From: Gemmatimonadales bacterium
GTDB lineage: Bacteria; Gemmatimonadota; Gemmatimonadetes; Gemmatimonadales; GWC2-71-9
Length of the DNA: 64,000 bases
Reading direction: 5' to 3'
Assembly (NCBI GenBank): GCA_036500345.1
Contig: DASYCE010000013.1
Coordinates: 31,090-95,089 of the forward strand
A program made the position numbers and the translations under genes. Below, piece after piece: positions 8,902 to 18,669 of this stretch (positions are counted from its first letter, which is position 1; every line of letters begins with the position of its first letter). A model generated the notes under the pieces. It made no database searches and had not been told where the DNA came from. It worked only from the letters and a program-made list of their open reading frames with translations.

Positions 8902-10578
8902 ATGGCCGGCGAATACATCTTCACGATGCGGGACCTGCGCAAGATCGTCCCGCCGCAGCGCGAGATCCTCAAGGGGATCTCCCTCTCGTTCTACCCCGGC
9001 GCCAAGATCGGCGTCATCGGCTCGAACGGGTCCGGGAAGTCGACGCTTCTCAAGATCATGGCGGGTGTCGACCAGGACTTCCTCGGCGAAGCGAAGCCGA
9101 TGGACGGGGTCCGCATCGGCTACCTCCCGCAGGAGCCCGCCCTCGACGCGTCCAAGACGGTGCGCGGCAACGTCGAGGAGGCGCTGCAGCCGATCCGCGA
9201 CCTGCTGACCCAGTTCGAGGCGATCAGCGCAAAGTTCGCCGAGCCGATGGACGACGACGCGATGCAGACCTTGCTCGACAAGCAGGCGTCACTGCAGGAC
9301 CGGATCGATGCTGCCAACGCCTGGGAACTCGATCACACCATCGACATCGCGATGGACGCCTTGCGTCTCCCGCCGGGCGATGCCGATGTCGCGCATCTGT
9401 CGGGCGGCGAGAAGCGCCGGACCGCGCTCTGCCGGCTGCTCCTCTCGAAGCCCGACATGCTGCTGCTCGACGAACCGACCAACCATCTCGATGCCGAATC
9501 AGTGGCGTGGCTCGAACGGTATCTCAAGGAGTTCCCGGGAACGGTCGTGGCGATCACGCACGACCGCTACTTCCTCGACAACGCCGCGGCGTGGATCCTC
9601 GAACTCGATCGCGGCGCCGGCGTCCCGTGGAAGGGGAACTATTCCTCGTGGCTCGAGCAGAAGGAGAAGAAGCTCGAGGTCGAGGAAAAGCAGGCGTCGG
9701 CGCACCGTCGGACGCTCGAGCGCGAGCTCGAATGGGTGCGGATGTCACCGCGCGCGCGCCAGGCGAAGAACAAGGCGCGTCTCTCCGCGTACGATGCCCT
9801 CGTCGCCGAAGAGGAGAAGGCCGACGACAAGGCGCATGAGATCCTGATTCCCCCCGCGCCGCGCCTCGGCGACGAAGTGGTGATTGCGAAGAAGCTGACC
9901 AAGGGATTCGGCGACCGGCTGCTCTTCGACCAGCTCGATTTCTCGTTGCCGCGCAGCGGGATCGTCGGCGTGATCGGCCCGAACGGCGCGGGCAAGACGA
10001 CGCTCTTCCGGATGATCGTGGGCCAGGAGCAGGCCGACGGCGGCGAACTCGTGGTCGGCAAGACGGTGCAGCCGGCGTACGTCGATCAGTCGCGCGAGGC
10101 GCTCGACGGCGACAAGACCGTCTACGAAGAGATCGCCGGCGGCCTCGACTCGCTGCAGTTCGGCAACCGGTCGATCAACTCACGCGCCTATTGCGGCTGG
10201 TTCGGCTTCCGCGGCAGCGATCAGCAGAAGAAGGTCGGCTTGATGTCCGGCGGTGAGCGCAACCGGCTGCATCTCGCCAAGCTGCTCAAGGCCGGCGGCA
10301 ATCTTCTTCTCCTCGACGAACCGACCAACGATCTCGACGTCGACACGCTGCGGGCGCTCGAGGATGCCCTGCTCACCTTCTCCGGGTGCGCCGTGGTGAT
10401 CTCCCACGATCGCTGGTTTCTCGACCGGATCGCAACGCACATTCTCGCCTTCGAAGGCGATTCCGAGGTGGTCTGGTTCGAAGGGAACTACCAGGACTAC
10501 GCCGCCGATTACCGCAAGCGCAAGGGTGTCGCGGTCGACCAGCCCCACCGGATCAAGTACCGCAAACTGACGCGGTAG
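8902..10578 (+). CDS. ettA: Energy-dependent translational throttle protein EttA (ABC-F ATPase)
   Basis: 558 residues with two ABC domains and no membrane segment. Walker A sites are GSNGSGKST (~41) and GPNGAGKTT (~359). Signatures are LSGGE (~165) and MSGGE (~446). Walker B plus H-switch are [17 protein letters not shown] and [17 protein letters not shown]. The opening [14 protein letters not shown] and the length are those of EttA, which binds the ribosomal E site and gates the first peptide bond according to ATP/ADP levels. ATG 8902 is chosen because upstream in-frame codons would extend into the divergent promoter region. The gene stands alone, divergent from the propeller dehydrogenase. 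Confidence 0.93.
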   Translation: MAGEYIFTMRDLRKIVPPQREILKGISLSFYPGAKIGVIGSNGSGKSTLLKIMAGVDQDFLGEAKPMDGVRIGYLPQEPALDASKTVRGNVEEALQPIRDLLTQFEAISAKFAEPMDDDAMQTLLDKQASLQDRIDAANAWELDHTIDIAMDALRLPPGDADVAHLSGGEKRRTALCRLLLSKPDMLLLDEPTNHLDAESVAWLERYLKEFPGTVVAITHDRYFLDNAAAWILELDRGAGVPWKGNYSSWLEQKEKKLEVEEKQASAHRRTLERELEWVRMSPRARQAKNKARLSAYDALVAEEEKADDKAHEILIPPAPRLGDEVVIAKKLTKGFGDRLLFDQLDFSLPRSGIVGVIGPNGAGKTTLFRMIVGQEQADGGELVVGKTVQPAYVDQSREALDGDKTVYEEIAGGLDSLQFGNRSINSRAYCGWFGFRGSDQQKKVGLMSGGERNRLHLAKLLKAGGNLLLLDEPTNDLDVDTLRALEDALLTFSGCAVVISHDRWFLDRIATHILAFEGDSEVVWFEGNYQDYAADYRKRKGVAVDQPHRIKYRKLTR

Positions 10579-10597
10579 CCGCGCGCGCCGGGTCGCA

Positions 10598-10653
10598 CTC
10601 CCCTAGATGTTCTGAGGAAGCAACGGTATACTCCCTTAGCGCATCTAAGGGAG
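10598..10653. promoter_or_regulatory. PadR operator and promoter
   Basis: A perfect inverted repeat CTCCCTTAG (10631-10639), CGCAT spacer, CTAAGGGAG (10645-10653) lies just before the padR start. A second copy of the left half, CTCCCCTAG (one mismatch), lies at 10598-10606. TATACT at 10627-10632 is a good -10 and touches the left arm. The right arm contains the ribosome binding site (AAGGGAG). Bound PadR would therefore block both transcription start and translation start. GGAG sits 7 bases before GTG 10661 but only 1 base before ATG 10655. Confidence 0.75.
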
Positions 10654-10654
10654 C

Positions 10655-11011
10655 ATGCCCGTGGCCAATGATTCCATCGACCTCCTGCAGGGGTCACTCG
10701 ACCTCCTGGTCCTCAAGACCCTCTCGTGGGGCCCGATGCACGGGTTCGGCATCGCGCGCTGGCTGCGGCAGCTGACCGACGACGCGCTGCAGGTGGAAGA
10801 GGGATCGCTCTATCCGGCGCTCTACCGGATGGAGAACAAGGGGTGGATCGCTTCGGAATGGCGCGTCACCGAAAACAATCGGCGCGCCAAGTACTACCGG
10901 CTTACTCCTGCCGGCCGGCGCCACCTCACCGCCCAATCGAACCAGTGGCTCCGCTTTGCCGGGTTGATGATCGAAGTCCTCGGCATGCGCGAGCAACCTG
11001 CACCGCAATGA
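10655..11011 (+). CDS. PadR-family transcriptional repressor
   Basis: 118 residues from ATG 10655, or 116 from GTG 10661, which has better ribosome-binding-site spacing (7 bases instead of 1). The winged helix is clear: GSLDLLVLKTLSWGPMHGFGI, then EEGSLYPALYRMENKGWI and the wing KYYRLTPAGRRHL. PadR proteins of this short type repress themselves and a linked gene until an effector binds. Here the linked gene is the ADOP permease, whose ATG overlaps the padR stop (ATGA). The palindrome upstream is the probable operator. The effector is unknown. Confidence 0.92.
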   Translation: MPVANDSIDLLQGSLDLLVLKTLSWGPMHGFGIARWLRQLTDDALQVEEGSLYPALYRMENKGWIASEWRVTENNRRAKYYRLTPAGRRHLTAQSNQWLRFAGLMIEVLGMREQPAPQ

Positions 11012-13665
11012 ACCTCGGCCGGCGGATCGTCCACCTCTGGCGACGCGACACCGACGTCGAGATCGCCGAGGAGTTGCGATTCCATCTCGACGCGACGGCG
11101 GACGAGGAAGTCGCCCGCGGGATGACGCCGACTGCGGCACGCGCTGCCGCCACACGGCGGTTCGGCGATCTGACCACGATCACTCACACGCTTGCTTCGT
11201 TGAGAGAAGAGGGAGATCGGATCATGGGACGCAAGGAATGGTTCGAAGCGCTGGCGCAGGATGCCCGATTCGGCGCGCGCCAGTTGCGCAAGCATCCCGG
11301 CTTCAGTGCGGTGGCGCTGCTGACCCTGGCGCTCGGGATCGGTGCGAGCACCGCGATTTTCTCTCTGGTCTACTGCGTCCTGTTGCGCCCGTTGCCGTAT
11401 CAGGACGCCGATCGCGTCGTTTCGCTCGGTCAGGTGCTGACCTCCGGCGACGCACAGCGGTACGTGCCGGTGCCGAACTTCCTCGCGTGGGAAGCGCAGA
11501 ACCGCACGCTGAGCGCGATCGGTGCCACCGACCAGCGCTCGATGACGTTGACCGGCCACGGCGACCCGTTGCGACTGCGCGGCAATAACGCGACGTCGGG
11601 GTACTGGCGCGCTGCGTACCTGCCGCCGCGACTCGGCCGCTACTACGACGCGACGACGGATCACCCGGGATCGAGTCACGTGGTTGTCCTGTCTTACGCG
11701 ACCTGGCAGACTGCGTTCGGCGGCGACACGACGATCGTCGGCCAGCTGATCCATCTCGACGGTGAACCGTACACCGTGGTGGCGGTCGCACCAGACGCCT
11801 TCTCGACAACCACCAACGGACCGGCGTTCTGGACGCCGCTCGCCCCGTCGCCCGACGACGCCGTGCGGTGGGGCGACCACGAGTTGACCGTCACTGGCCG
11901 GCTCAAGCCGGGGGTCACGCCCGTCGCAGCGGCCGCCGATCTCGGGCGAATCGAAACCGCCGCACGGGTGGCGCATCCGGACGACGGGCTCACCGGTGCC
12001 ATCGCAGTGCAGCCGCTCCTCGACGCGACGGTCGGCGTCACGAATCAGCGACAGCTGCTGATCCTCCTCGCCGCCGTCGGGCTGGTGCTGCTGATCGCGT
12101 GCGGCAACGTGGCGAACCTGCTGCTGGCGCGAGCGGTGGCGCGGCGCGGTGAAATCACGGTTCGCCGCGCGCTCGGAGCCGGGCGTCGGCGCCTCGTCCG
12201 CCAGCTGATGATCGAGAGCGGCATCCTCGCCGCAGGTGGGGTGGTTCTCGGCGTGGGTGTCGCAGCGCTGGGGCTGCGCCTCCTGCTCGCCAACGCGCCG
12301 GCTGGAGTGCCGAGACTCAAGGATGCGTCGCTCGACACGCCGGCACTCCTCTTCGCGATCGGCGTCGCGGCACTGTCGGCGCTGCTCTTCGGGCTGATGC
12401 CGGCGCTGCAGGCGGCCGGTCGCGATCTCCAGACGACGATCCGTGAAAGCGGGCGCGACAGCCGCGGTGGGCGCGATCCGCTGCGCCGCGGGCTGATCGT
12501 GGCAGAGATTGCCCTCGCGCTGGTGTTGCTCACTGGCGCGGGCCTGCTGCTGCGCAGCGCAGCACGGATGCACGCCGAACCGACCGGCTTCGTTGCGGGA
12601 AATCTGCTGACGGCGCGCGTGGCGTTGCCGGAAAGCCAGTACGCGACGGATGCCGCCGTGGTGGCGGGGTTCAATCAGGTCCTGACACGGGTCCGCGCCG
12701 TTCCCGGTGTTGCGTCGGCGGCGTTCATCTCGCGGGTGCCGATCGGCGCCGGCGGTGCCGATTGTACCGTTGCGCCGGCGGAGCGGCCCTACGAGTCAGC
12801 GTCGGGAGTTGACGCGGATTTCCGCAGCGTCTCGGATCGCTACTTCAGCACGATGGAGTCGCCAGTCCTCCGCGGCCGCGCCATTGCTGCCGCCGATGAT
12901 GCGACCGCACCACCGGTCGTGATGATCAATGCGTCGCTGGCGGCCAAGCTGTTCGGCAACGCCGATCCGATCGGACGGCAGGTCCGTCATTGCATCGGAC
13001 TCGGCAACGGCTATTCCAATAACACCGTGCGCACGGTGGTCGGCGTCTTCGCCGACGTCCGGGCCAACGGCCTCGATCAGGAGCCGGTCGATCAGGTCTT
13101 CTATCCGGTCGCACAGTTCTACGAACGGCAGATGACGCTGGTCGTTCGGGGATCGGTGCCGGTCACCTCGCTGGTGCCGTCGCTGCGGCGTGCGATCGCG
13201 GCCGTCGATCCGCAGCTGCCGCTCGCCGCGCCGATCACCATGGGTGACGTGATCAGGCAGTCGACCGCGGTATCGCGCTTCACCATGCTCCTGCTGCTGG
13301 TCCTCGGCGTGAGCGGTCTCTGCCTGGCCGCGACCGGCATCTACGGTGTGGTGTCGTACCAGGTCGCCCAGCGGGTGCAGGAGATGGGGATCCGCCTCGC
13401 ACTTGGCGCCACGCCGGGTCAGGTCCGCGGCCTCGTGCTGCGCAACGGCTTCACCACGGCGCTGATCGGCGTCGCGATCGGGGAGGCGGCGGCGGTGGTC
13501 GGAACGCGGGCACTGCGCGGGCTGGTGTACGGCATCACGACCCGGGACCCGGTGACGTTCGTGTCGGTGGGCGGCGTGCTGGCGTTGACAGCCGTGGTGG
13601 CGAGCATCGCGCCGGCGCTGCGCGCCACGCGGATCGACCCGGTCAAGGCGCTGCGCGGGGAGTAA
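11008..13665 (+). CDS. ADOP-type ABC transporter permease (MacB/FtsX fold)
   Basis: 885 residues. The first ~90 are a soluble helical region (EIAEELRFHLDATADEEVARGM) typical of the orphan permeases first described in Acidobacteria and often paired with PadR. Then come two MacB-type halves. Each has a leading membrane helix plus periplasmic core domain, followed by three-helix FtsX segments: ALLTLALGIGASTAIFSLV near residue 105, FtsX helices near 355-470, and the second set near 750-885 ending in RATRIDPVKALRGE. No ATPase gene adjoins, consistent with the orphan permease name. Likely role is mechanotransmission, efflux or envelope stress. The substrate is unknown. Translationally coupled to padR. 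Confidence 0.88.
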   Translation: MNLGRRIVHLWRRDTDVEIAEELRFHLDATADEEVARGMTPTAARAAATRRFGDLTTITHTLASLREEGDRIMGRKEWFEALAQDARFGARQLRKHPGFSAVALLTLALGIGASTAIFSLVYCVLLRPLPYQDADRVVSLGQVLTSGDAQRYVPVPNFLAWEAQNRTLSAIGATDQRSMTLTGHGDPLRLRGNNATSGYWRAAYLPPRLGRYYDATTDHPGSSHVVVLSYATWQTAFGGDTTIVGQLIHLDGEPYTVVAVAPDAFSTTTNGPAFWTPLAPSPDDAVRWGDHELTVTGRLKPGVTPVAAAADLGRIETAARVAHPDDGLTGAIAVQPLLDATVGVTNQRQLLILLAAVGLVLLIACGNVANLLLARAVARRGEITVRRALGAGRRRLVRQLMIESGILAAGGVVLGVGVAALGLRLLLANAPAGVPRLKDASLDTPALLFAIGVAALSALLFGLMPALQAAGRDLQTTIRESGRDSRGGRDPLRRGLIVAEIALALVLLTGAGLLLRSAARMHAEPTGFVAGNLLTARVALPESQYATDAAVVAGFNQVLTRVRAVPGVASAAFISRVPIGAGGADCTVAPAERPYESASGVDADFRSVSDRYFSTMESPVLRGRAIAAADDATAPPVVMINASLAAKLFGNADPIGRQVRHCIGLGNGYSNNTVRTVVGVFADVRANGLDQEPVDQVFYPVAQFYERQMTLVVRGSVPVTSLVPSLRRAIAAVDPQLPLAAPITMGDVIRQSTAVSRFTMLLLLVLGVSGLCLAATGIYGVVSYQVAQRVQEMGIRLALGATPGQVRGLVLRNGFTTALIGVAIGEAAAVVGTRALRGLVYGITTRDPVTFVSVGGVLALTAVVASIAPALRATRIDPVKALRGE

Positions 13666-13672
13666 TCGGCGG

Positions 13673-13697
13673 TATCTTCAGGGATCCGCCACAGGAG
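13673..13697 (+). promoter_or_regulatory. Promoter -10 and ribosome binding site for S9 peptidase
   Basis: TATCTT at 13673-13678 is a -10 candidate just after the ADOP stop. AGGAG at 13693-13697 lies 7 bases before GTG 13705 and supports that unusual start codon. The short leader would be about 20 bases. No -35 is evident. Confidence 0.45.
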
Positions 13698-13704
13698 TCG
13701 TTCG

Positions 13705-16428
13705 GTGCGCTCCATCTTCGTCCGCAGCATTCCCTGCCTCGGCGTTGCCGCGGCTGCCATCGCCCTCCCGGTTGTCCTGGCCGCACAGGGTCCGGAATCG
13801 GCGCGCACCACGGCGTCGAGGCCTGCTGCCGCGCCAACGACCAGCGACGCCATCCTCGCCAAGGAAGGGTACGTCGCACCGCCCGATCCGATCGCACGCC
13901 TCGTGAACGCGCCGCGCCAGTCGAACTACACCTACACCGCGGTCACGCCCGGCACGCGACGCTATCTCGTCCACCTGCTGAGCGATGGGCTCCCCACGCT
14001 CGACGAACTGGGGCGCCCGCATTACAACCTCGGCGGATTCCAGGTCGACTACGTCGCCAATCGCGCGCGCGCACTCAACACCAGCAGCGACGTCGGCCTG
14101 CAGCTGTATGACTGGGCTTCGGGGAAGACCACGTCGATCGAGATTCCGAGCGGTGCGCGGATTTCGCGGACGCTGGCGTGGTCGCCCGAGGGAAATACCG
14201 TCGCATTCCTCGCCGAATTGCCCACGTCGAATCAGATCTTCCTCGCCGACCCGGCAACGGGCAAGTCTCGTCAGCTGACCACGACGGGACTGCTTGCGAC
14301 CGAAGTGACCAATTTCGAGTGGACCGCGGATGGCAAGTCGATCGTCGCGGTGCTGGTGCCCGATGCGCGCGGTGCCGAGCCAAAGGACGCACCGATCGCG
14401 ACCGAGCCGCTGGTCCGGTTGAATGAGGGGCGGAAGCTTCACACCGAAGTCTTCCCGTCGCTGCTCGATTCGCCGCGCGACAAGGCGCTCCTCGAGTACT
14501 ACACCACCGGACAGCTGGCGGTGATCGACGTGAAGACGCGCGCGATCCACAGGATCGGGGGGGCGGGAATGATCCGCACGCTCGATGCATCGCCGGATGC
14601 GACGTATTTCCGCGTCTCCTACCTCGACAAGCCGTTCTCGTATCTCCTGCCGGTGTCGAGCTTCGGCACCACCGATCTCATCATCGACGGCGCGGGGAAA
14701 GTGCTGACACGAATCACCAACCGGCCACTGCGGGAAAACCCCGATACCACGACAACGGCGCGTCAAGGGGGTGCTCCGGGCGGGGGGCGTGGCGGGATCA
14801 CTGCCGTCGACACCGGCAAGCGCGATCTGACGTGGCACCCGGTGGATGACGCGCTGGTCTACTTCCAGGTGGCGCCAGGTGCCGCGGGGGCGCGGAACGA
14901 TTCCGCATCGGCTGCGCGCCGCGACGACCGGATTATCGAATGGATGCCGCCGTTCGATTCGTCGGCGGCGAGCGAGAAGGAGCTCTATCGCACGTCGGGA
15001 CGGGTGACCGGAGTGCAGTTCTCCGACAATGGCCGGATCATGTTCGTGAGCCAGACCGGCGGCAATGCCAGTGAAGTCGCGGTCTATTTCGACGAAGCGA
15101 ACAAGGCGTACCCGGTCGTTGCCGCGGCGAATGGGCGCGGCGGTGCGCGCGGCGGACGCGGCGGAGCCGCCGGCGGTGGCGGCCGCGGCGGCCGAGGTGG
15201 CGCGGTGGCAGCGCTGGTGTCGAAGACCGGCACCCACGGCTCGGCGGTGGCGATGCTGTCGAGTGATGGGCAGCATGTCTTCATGCAGGGCGGCGGCAAC
15301 GCGCCGGCCGCACCGGACGCTGCCGACAGCACTGAGGGACGCCCCACACCAAAGGCGTGGGTCGACCGGATTGCCATCAAGACCGGCGAACGCGAGCGGA
15401 TCTACGAGAGCACCAGCGATCTCGCCGAGACGATCGCGGCGCCGCTCGACGATGACTTCAACAAGGCGGTGATCACGCGCGAATCCGCGACGGTGGTGCC
15501 GCAGTCGTTCATCCTCGATCTCAAGACGAAGGACGCGAAGCAGATCACCAGCAATCGCGACTTGATGCCGGAGATCACCAGCGCGATCCGGAAGACGGTG
15601 ATCGGCCGCCGCGCCGACGGGCACTCGTTCAAGATCATGGTCACGCTCCCGGCCGATTGGCGGCCCGGCGTGAAACTCCCGGCACTCTTCTGGTTCTACC
15701 CACGCGAGTACGACAGCCAGCAGGCGTACGATCGTCCCGCGGCCGGGGGCGGTGGCGCGGCCGCCAACCGTTTCCCGAACTACGGGCCGCGGTCGATGGC
15801 CTTCATCGTGACCGACGGCTACGCGTTGATCGAGCCCGACACGCCGATCTTCGCGCAGAACGGCCAGCTCCCCAACGATCACTATGTCGACGACCTGCGT
15901 GACGATCTCGCCGCGACGATCGACGCGCTCGATACCCTCGGGATGATCGATCGCAACCGGCTCGCGATCGGCGGGCACAGCTACGGTGCGTTCAGCACGG
16001 CGAACGCGATGGTGCATACGCCGTACTTCAAGGCGGGGATCGCCGGCGACGGCGACTACAATCGCACATTGACGCCGACCGGCTTCCAGAACGAGCGGCG
16101 CGACCTCTGGCAGGGGCGCGAGACCTACCTCGACATGTCGCCGTTCCTCTACGCCGACCACCTGAGCGGTGCGCTCCTCATGTATCACTCCGAGGAGGAC
16201 CAGAACGTCGGCACGGCGCCGATCAACTCGATCCGGATGTTCCAGGCACTGCAGTCGCTCGGCAAGACCGCGGCGCTGTACATGTATCCGTACGAGGATC
16301 ACGGTCCGATCACGCGGGAGACCGATCTCGACCAGTGGGCCCGGTGGATCGCGTGGCTCGACAAGTACGTCAAGAACGCCGGACGGACCGGCGATCCGAT
16401 GGCGACGCCGGCATCGACGAAGCAATGA
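13705..16428 (+). CDS. Exported S9 family peptidase (prolyl oligopeptidase-like)
   Basis: 907 residues starting at GTG with a signal peptide ending near LAAQG. A long beta-propeller region is followed by an alpha/beta hydrolase domain. The catalytic serine is Ser759 in GGHSYGAF, the acid is Asp832 in SEEDQNVG, and the base is His866 in YEDHGPI, so the triad is complete. Gly/Arg-rich inserts lie at bases 14767-14802 and 15121-15205 within the propeller. The protein resembles the large glutamyl/acylaminoacyl peptidases of this family common in Gemmatimonadota and Bacteroidota. It probably degrades peptides in the periplasm. It stands between the ADOP unit and the glycogen operon with its own promoter. 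Confidence 0.88.
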   Translation: MRSIFVRSIPCLGVAAAAIALPVVLAAQGPESARTTASRPAAAPTTSDAILAKEGYVAPPDPIARLVNAPRQSNYTYTAVTPGTRRYLVHLLSDGLPTLDELGRPHYNLGGFQVDYVANRARALNTSSDVGLQLYDWASGKTTSIEIPSGARISRTLAWSPEGNTVAFLAELPTSNQIFLADPATGKSRQLTTTGLLATEVTNFEWTADGKSIVAVLVPDARGAEPKDAPIATEPLVRLNEGRKLHTEVFPSLLDSPRDKALLEYYTTGQLAVIDVKTRAIHRIGGAGMIRTLDASPDATYFRVSYLDKPFSYLLPVSSFGTTDLIIDGAGKVLTRITNRPLRENPDTTTTARQGGAPGGGRGGITAVDTGKRDLTWHPVDDALVYFQVAPGAAGARNDSASAARRDDRIIEWMPPFDSSAASEKELYRTSGRVTGVQFSDNGRIMFVSQTGGNASEVAVYFDEANKAYPVVAAANGRGGARGGRGGAAGGGGRGGRGGAVAALVSKTGTHGSAVAMLSSDGQHVFMQGGGNAPAAPDAADSTEGRPTPKAWVDRIAIKTGERERIYESTSDLAETIAAPLDDDFNKAVITRESATVVPQSFILDLKTKDAKQITSNRDLMPEITSAIRKTVIGRRADGHSFKIMVTLPADWRPGVKLPALFWFYPREYDSQQAYDRPAAGGGGAAANRFPNYGPRSMAFIVTDGYALIEPDTPIFAQNGQLPNDHYVDDLRDDLAATIDALDTLGMIDRNRLAIGGHSYGAFSTANAMVHTPYFKAGIAGDGDYNRTLTPTGFQNERRDLWQGRETYLDMSPFLYADHLSGALLMYHSEEDQNVGTAPINSIRMFQALQSLGKTAALYMYPYEDHGPITRETDLDQWARWIAWLDKYVKNAGRTGDPMATPASTKQ

Positions 16429-16502
16429 CGCCGTAGCCGGTCACCCGGCCTGCATGACTCCCTTATCTTGGGCGAAGCAGCTCACCGTTGTCGGAGTCAT
16501 GC

Positions 16503-18665
16503 ATGACCGGATCGCACTCGAAGATTCCCGCGCTGCCGTCGCGGCTCGAAGGACTGGCGGCGCTTGCAGTCAATATTGCGTGGAGTTGGCATCGTCAGGC
16601 CCGGGCGCTTTTCCGCCGCGTTGACGAAGCGCTCTGGCGCGATTCCCATCACAATCCGATCGTCCTGTTGCGAGGCGTCGCGCCGGAGCGTCTGGAGGCG
16701 CTCGCGCGCGATGCCGATTTCTGTTCGCACTACGATGAAGTCATGGAATGGTTTGCCGGAGAGCAGTCGCGCGCGTCGGGGTGGTTCCGCGATCACTACG
16801 CCAGCATCGACGGCGAGCATCCGGTGGCATACTTCTGCGCCGAGTTCGGGTTGCACGCCTCGGTGCCGATCTACTCCGGCGGTCTCGGCATCCTGGCCGG
16901 AGATCACTGCAAGGCGGCGTCGGATCTCGCCGTGCCATTCGTGGGCATTGGCCTCTTCTACAAGAAGGGGTATTTCGACCAGCGGATCACGCCTGATGGG
17001 TGGCAGGAGGACTCGGATCAATCAGTCGACCCCGACAATACGCCGCTGACCCGCGTCGAAGGGGCCAACGGTACGCCGTGGGTCGCCATCCTCAACTGCT
17101 TCGGACGCGCGGTGCACATCGGCGTCTGGTCGATGATGGTGGGACGGGCGCCGGTGTACTTCCTCGACACCGACCTCGACGACAATCACCCCGATGATCG
17201 GCCGCTCACGTCGCGCCTCTACTCGGGCGGCGCCGAGATGCGCCTGCGGCAGGAGTGGATCCTTGGCACCGGCGGCGTTCGCGTCCTCCGCGCCCTTGGC
17301 GTCCAGCCGGCTGCGTGGCATGCCAACGAGGGCCACGCAGCGTTCATGATGCTCGAGCGGCTGCGGGAATTGACCGGCTCGGGGACGCCGCTCGCCGAGG
17401 CGACTGCCATGGTACGGCGCACCTCGATCTTCACCACCCACACGCCGGTCCCCGCCGGGCACGACACCTTCGATGTCGGGCAGTTCGCCGAGTGCGCCGG
17501 CGCACAGTATCTCGCCGATTTCGGCGCCGATGCCGAGCGGGTGGTGCGCCTCGGTGTGCATCCGCACCACGACGAGCGCGAGTTCCACATGACGGTTCTG
17601 GCGATCAGGCTGGCCGGGCACGTGAACGGAGTGGCGCAGCGTCACGGCGTGGTGTCACGCGAGTTGTGGGGGCAACTCTGGGGCGATCGTCCCACTGACA
17701 AGGTGCCGATTGGCGCAGTAACCAACGGCGTTCACCTCGCCACGTGGATGGCCAATCCGATCATGCGGATGCTCGACTACCATCTCGGCGACGACTGGGG
17801 GCTTCGTCTCGACGAGGCTGCGATCTGGGATGCCGTGCTCGGGCTCGACGCGCGCGAAGTCTGGTTCACGCATGAAGAGTTGAAGCACACGCTACTCCGG
17901 TATCTGCGCGAGGAGGCGCGGCGCCGCTGGCGCGATGAATGGCGCGAAGCGGGACAGGTCGTGGCGGCAGGAACGCTGCTTGATCCCACCGTTTTCACCA
18001 TCGGGTTCGCGCGGCGGTTTGCAACGTACAAGCGCGCCAACCTCCTCTTCCGCGATGTGGAGCGGCTGCGTGCGTTGATCACTAATCCACGACGTCCGGT
18101 CCAGATCGTGATCGCAGGAAAGGCGCATCCTCAGGACACGCCCGGCAAAGAGGTGCTCCAGTCGCTGTATCACTTTGCACGGCACGCCGAGTTCGAGGGA
18201 CGAATCGCGTTCCTCGAGGACTACGACATGCACCTCGCGCATCTGCTGGTGCAGGGAGTCGACCTCTGGCTCAACGTGCCGCGCGTTCCGCTCGAAGCTT
18301 CGGGCACCAGCGGGATGAAGGCAGCACTCAACGGCGTGCCGCAGCTCAGCACGATCGATGGGTGGTGGGAGGAAGGGTTCAACGGCAAGAACGGGTGGGC
18401 GATCGCCAAGGCCGAGCCGGGCCAGGATGCCGACGCCGCCGATGCCGCGAATCTGTATCAACTATTGGAGAACGACATCGTCCCGCTCTGGTACGACCAG
18501 GACGACAACGGAATCCCGCGGCGCTGGGTGCAACGGATGAAGGAGGCGATCCGGGTTGCCGGTCATCAATTCACCGCGCGTCGGATGCTGCAGGACTACG
18601 TGGAGCGCTACTACGCGCCGATCCTTCGTGGCGACCCGTTTGTCGATGATCCCCCGCTCGGATGA
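16503..18665 (+). CDS. glgP: Alpha-glucan (glycogen/maltodextrin) phosphorylase
   Basis: 720 residues of the shorter GT35 class. Phosphorolysis of alpha-1,4-glucan gives glucose-1-phosphate. ATG 16503 is chosen over TTG 16488 because GGAG at 16493-16496 lies six bases before it. A -10 TATCTT lies at 16464-16469. Early motifs: an N-terminal helical DUF3417-like part (AVNIAWSWHRQARALF), then AYFCAEFGLHASVPIYSGGLGILAGDH, which I break into PIYSGGLGILAGDH for the glucan phosphorylase core. The pyridoxal-phosphate lysine is Lys606 in EASGTSGMKAALNG. First gene of a five-gene operon with glgA 4 bases downstream. It has the breakdown role in that operon. Confidence 0.92.
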   Translation: MTGSHSKIPALPSRLEGLAALAVNIAWSWHRQARALFRRVDEALWRDSHHNPIVLLRGVAPERLEALARDADFCSHYDEVMEWFAGEQSRASGWFRDHYASIDGEHPVAYFCAEFGLHASVPIYSGGLGILAGDHCKAASDLAVPFVGIGLFYKKGYFDQRITPDGWQEDSDQSVDPDNTPLTRVEGANGTPWVAILNCFGRAVHIGVWSMMVGRAPVYFLDTDLDDNHPDDRPLTSRLYSGGAEMRLRQEWILGTGGVRVLRALGVQPAAWHANEGHAAFMMLERLRELTGSGTPLAEATAMVRRTSIFTTHTPVPAGHDTFDVGQFAECAGAQYLADFGADAERVVRLGVHPHHDEREFHMTVLAIRLAGHVNGVAQRHGVVSRELWGQLWGDRPTDKVPIGAVTNGVHLATWMANPIMRMLDYHLGDDWGLRLDEAAIWDAVLGLDAREVWFTHEELKHTLLRYLREEARRRWRDEWREAGQVVAAGTLLDPTVFTIGFARRFATYKRANLLFRDVERLRALITNPRRPVQIVIAGKAHPQDTPGKEVLQSLYHFARHAEFEGRIAFLEDYDMHLAHLLVQGVDLWLNVPRVPLEASGTSGMKAALNGVPQLSTIDGWWEEGFNGKNGWAIAKAEPGQDADAADAANLYQLLENDIVPLWYDQDDNGIPRRWVQRMKEAIRVAGHQFTARRMLQDYVERYYAPILRGDPFVDDPPLG

Positions 18666-18669
18666 CGCC

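Noticed and set aside
10894..12573. A 559-codon antisense frame in the ADOP permease
   Set aside because: No recognisable fold. The sense frame encodes clear MacB/FtsX segments.
13678..16425. A 915-codon open frame antisense to the S9 peptidase
   Set aside because: It mirrors a gene with full catalytic triad, signal peptide and ribosome binding site. The antisense product is low-complexity Arg/Val/Asp-rich. Long antisense frames are expected in GC-rich DNA.
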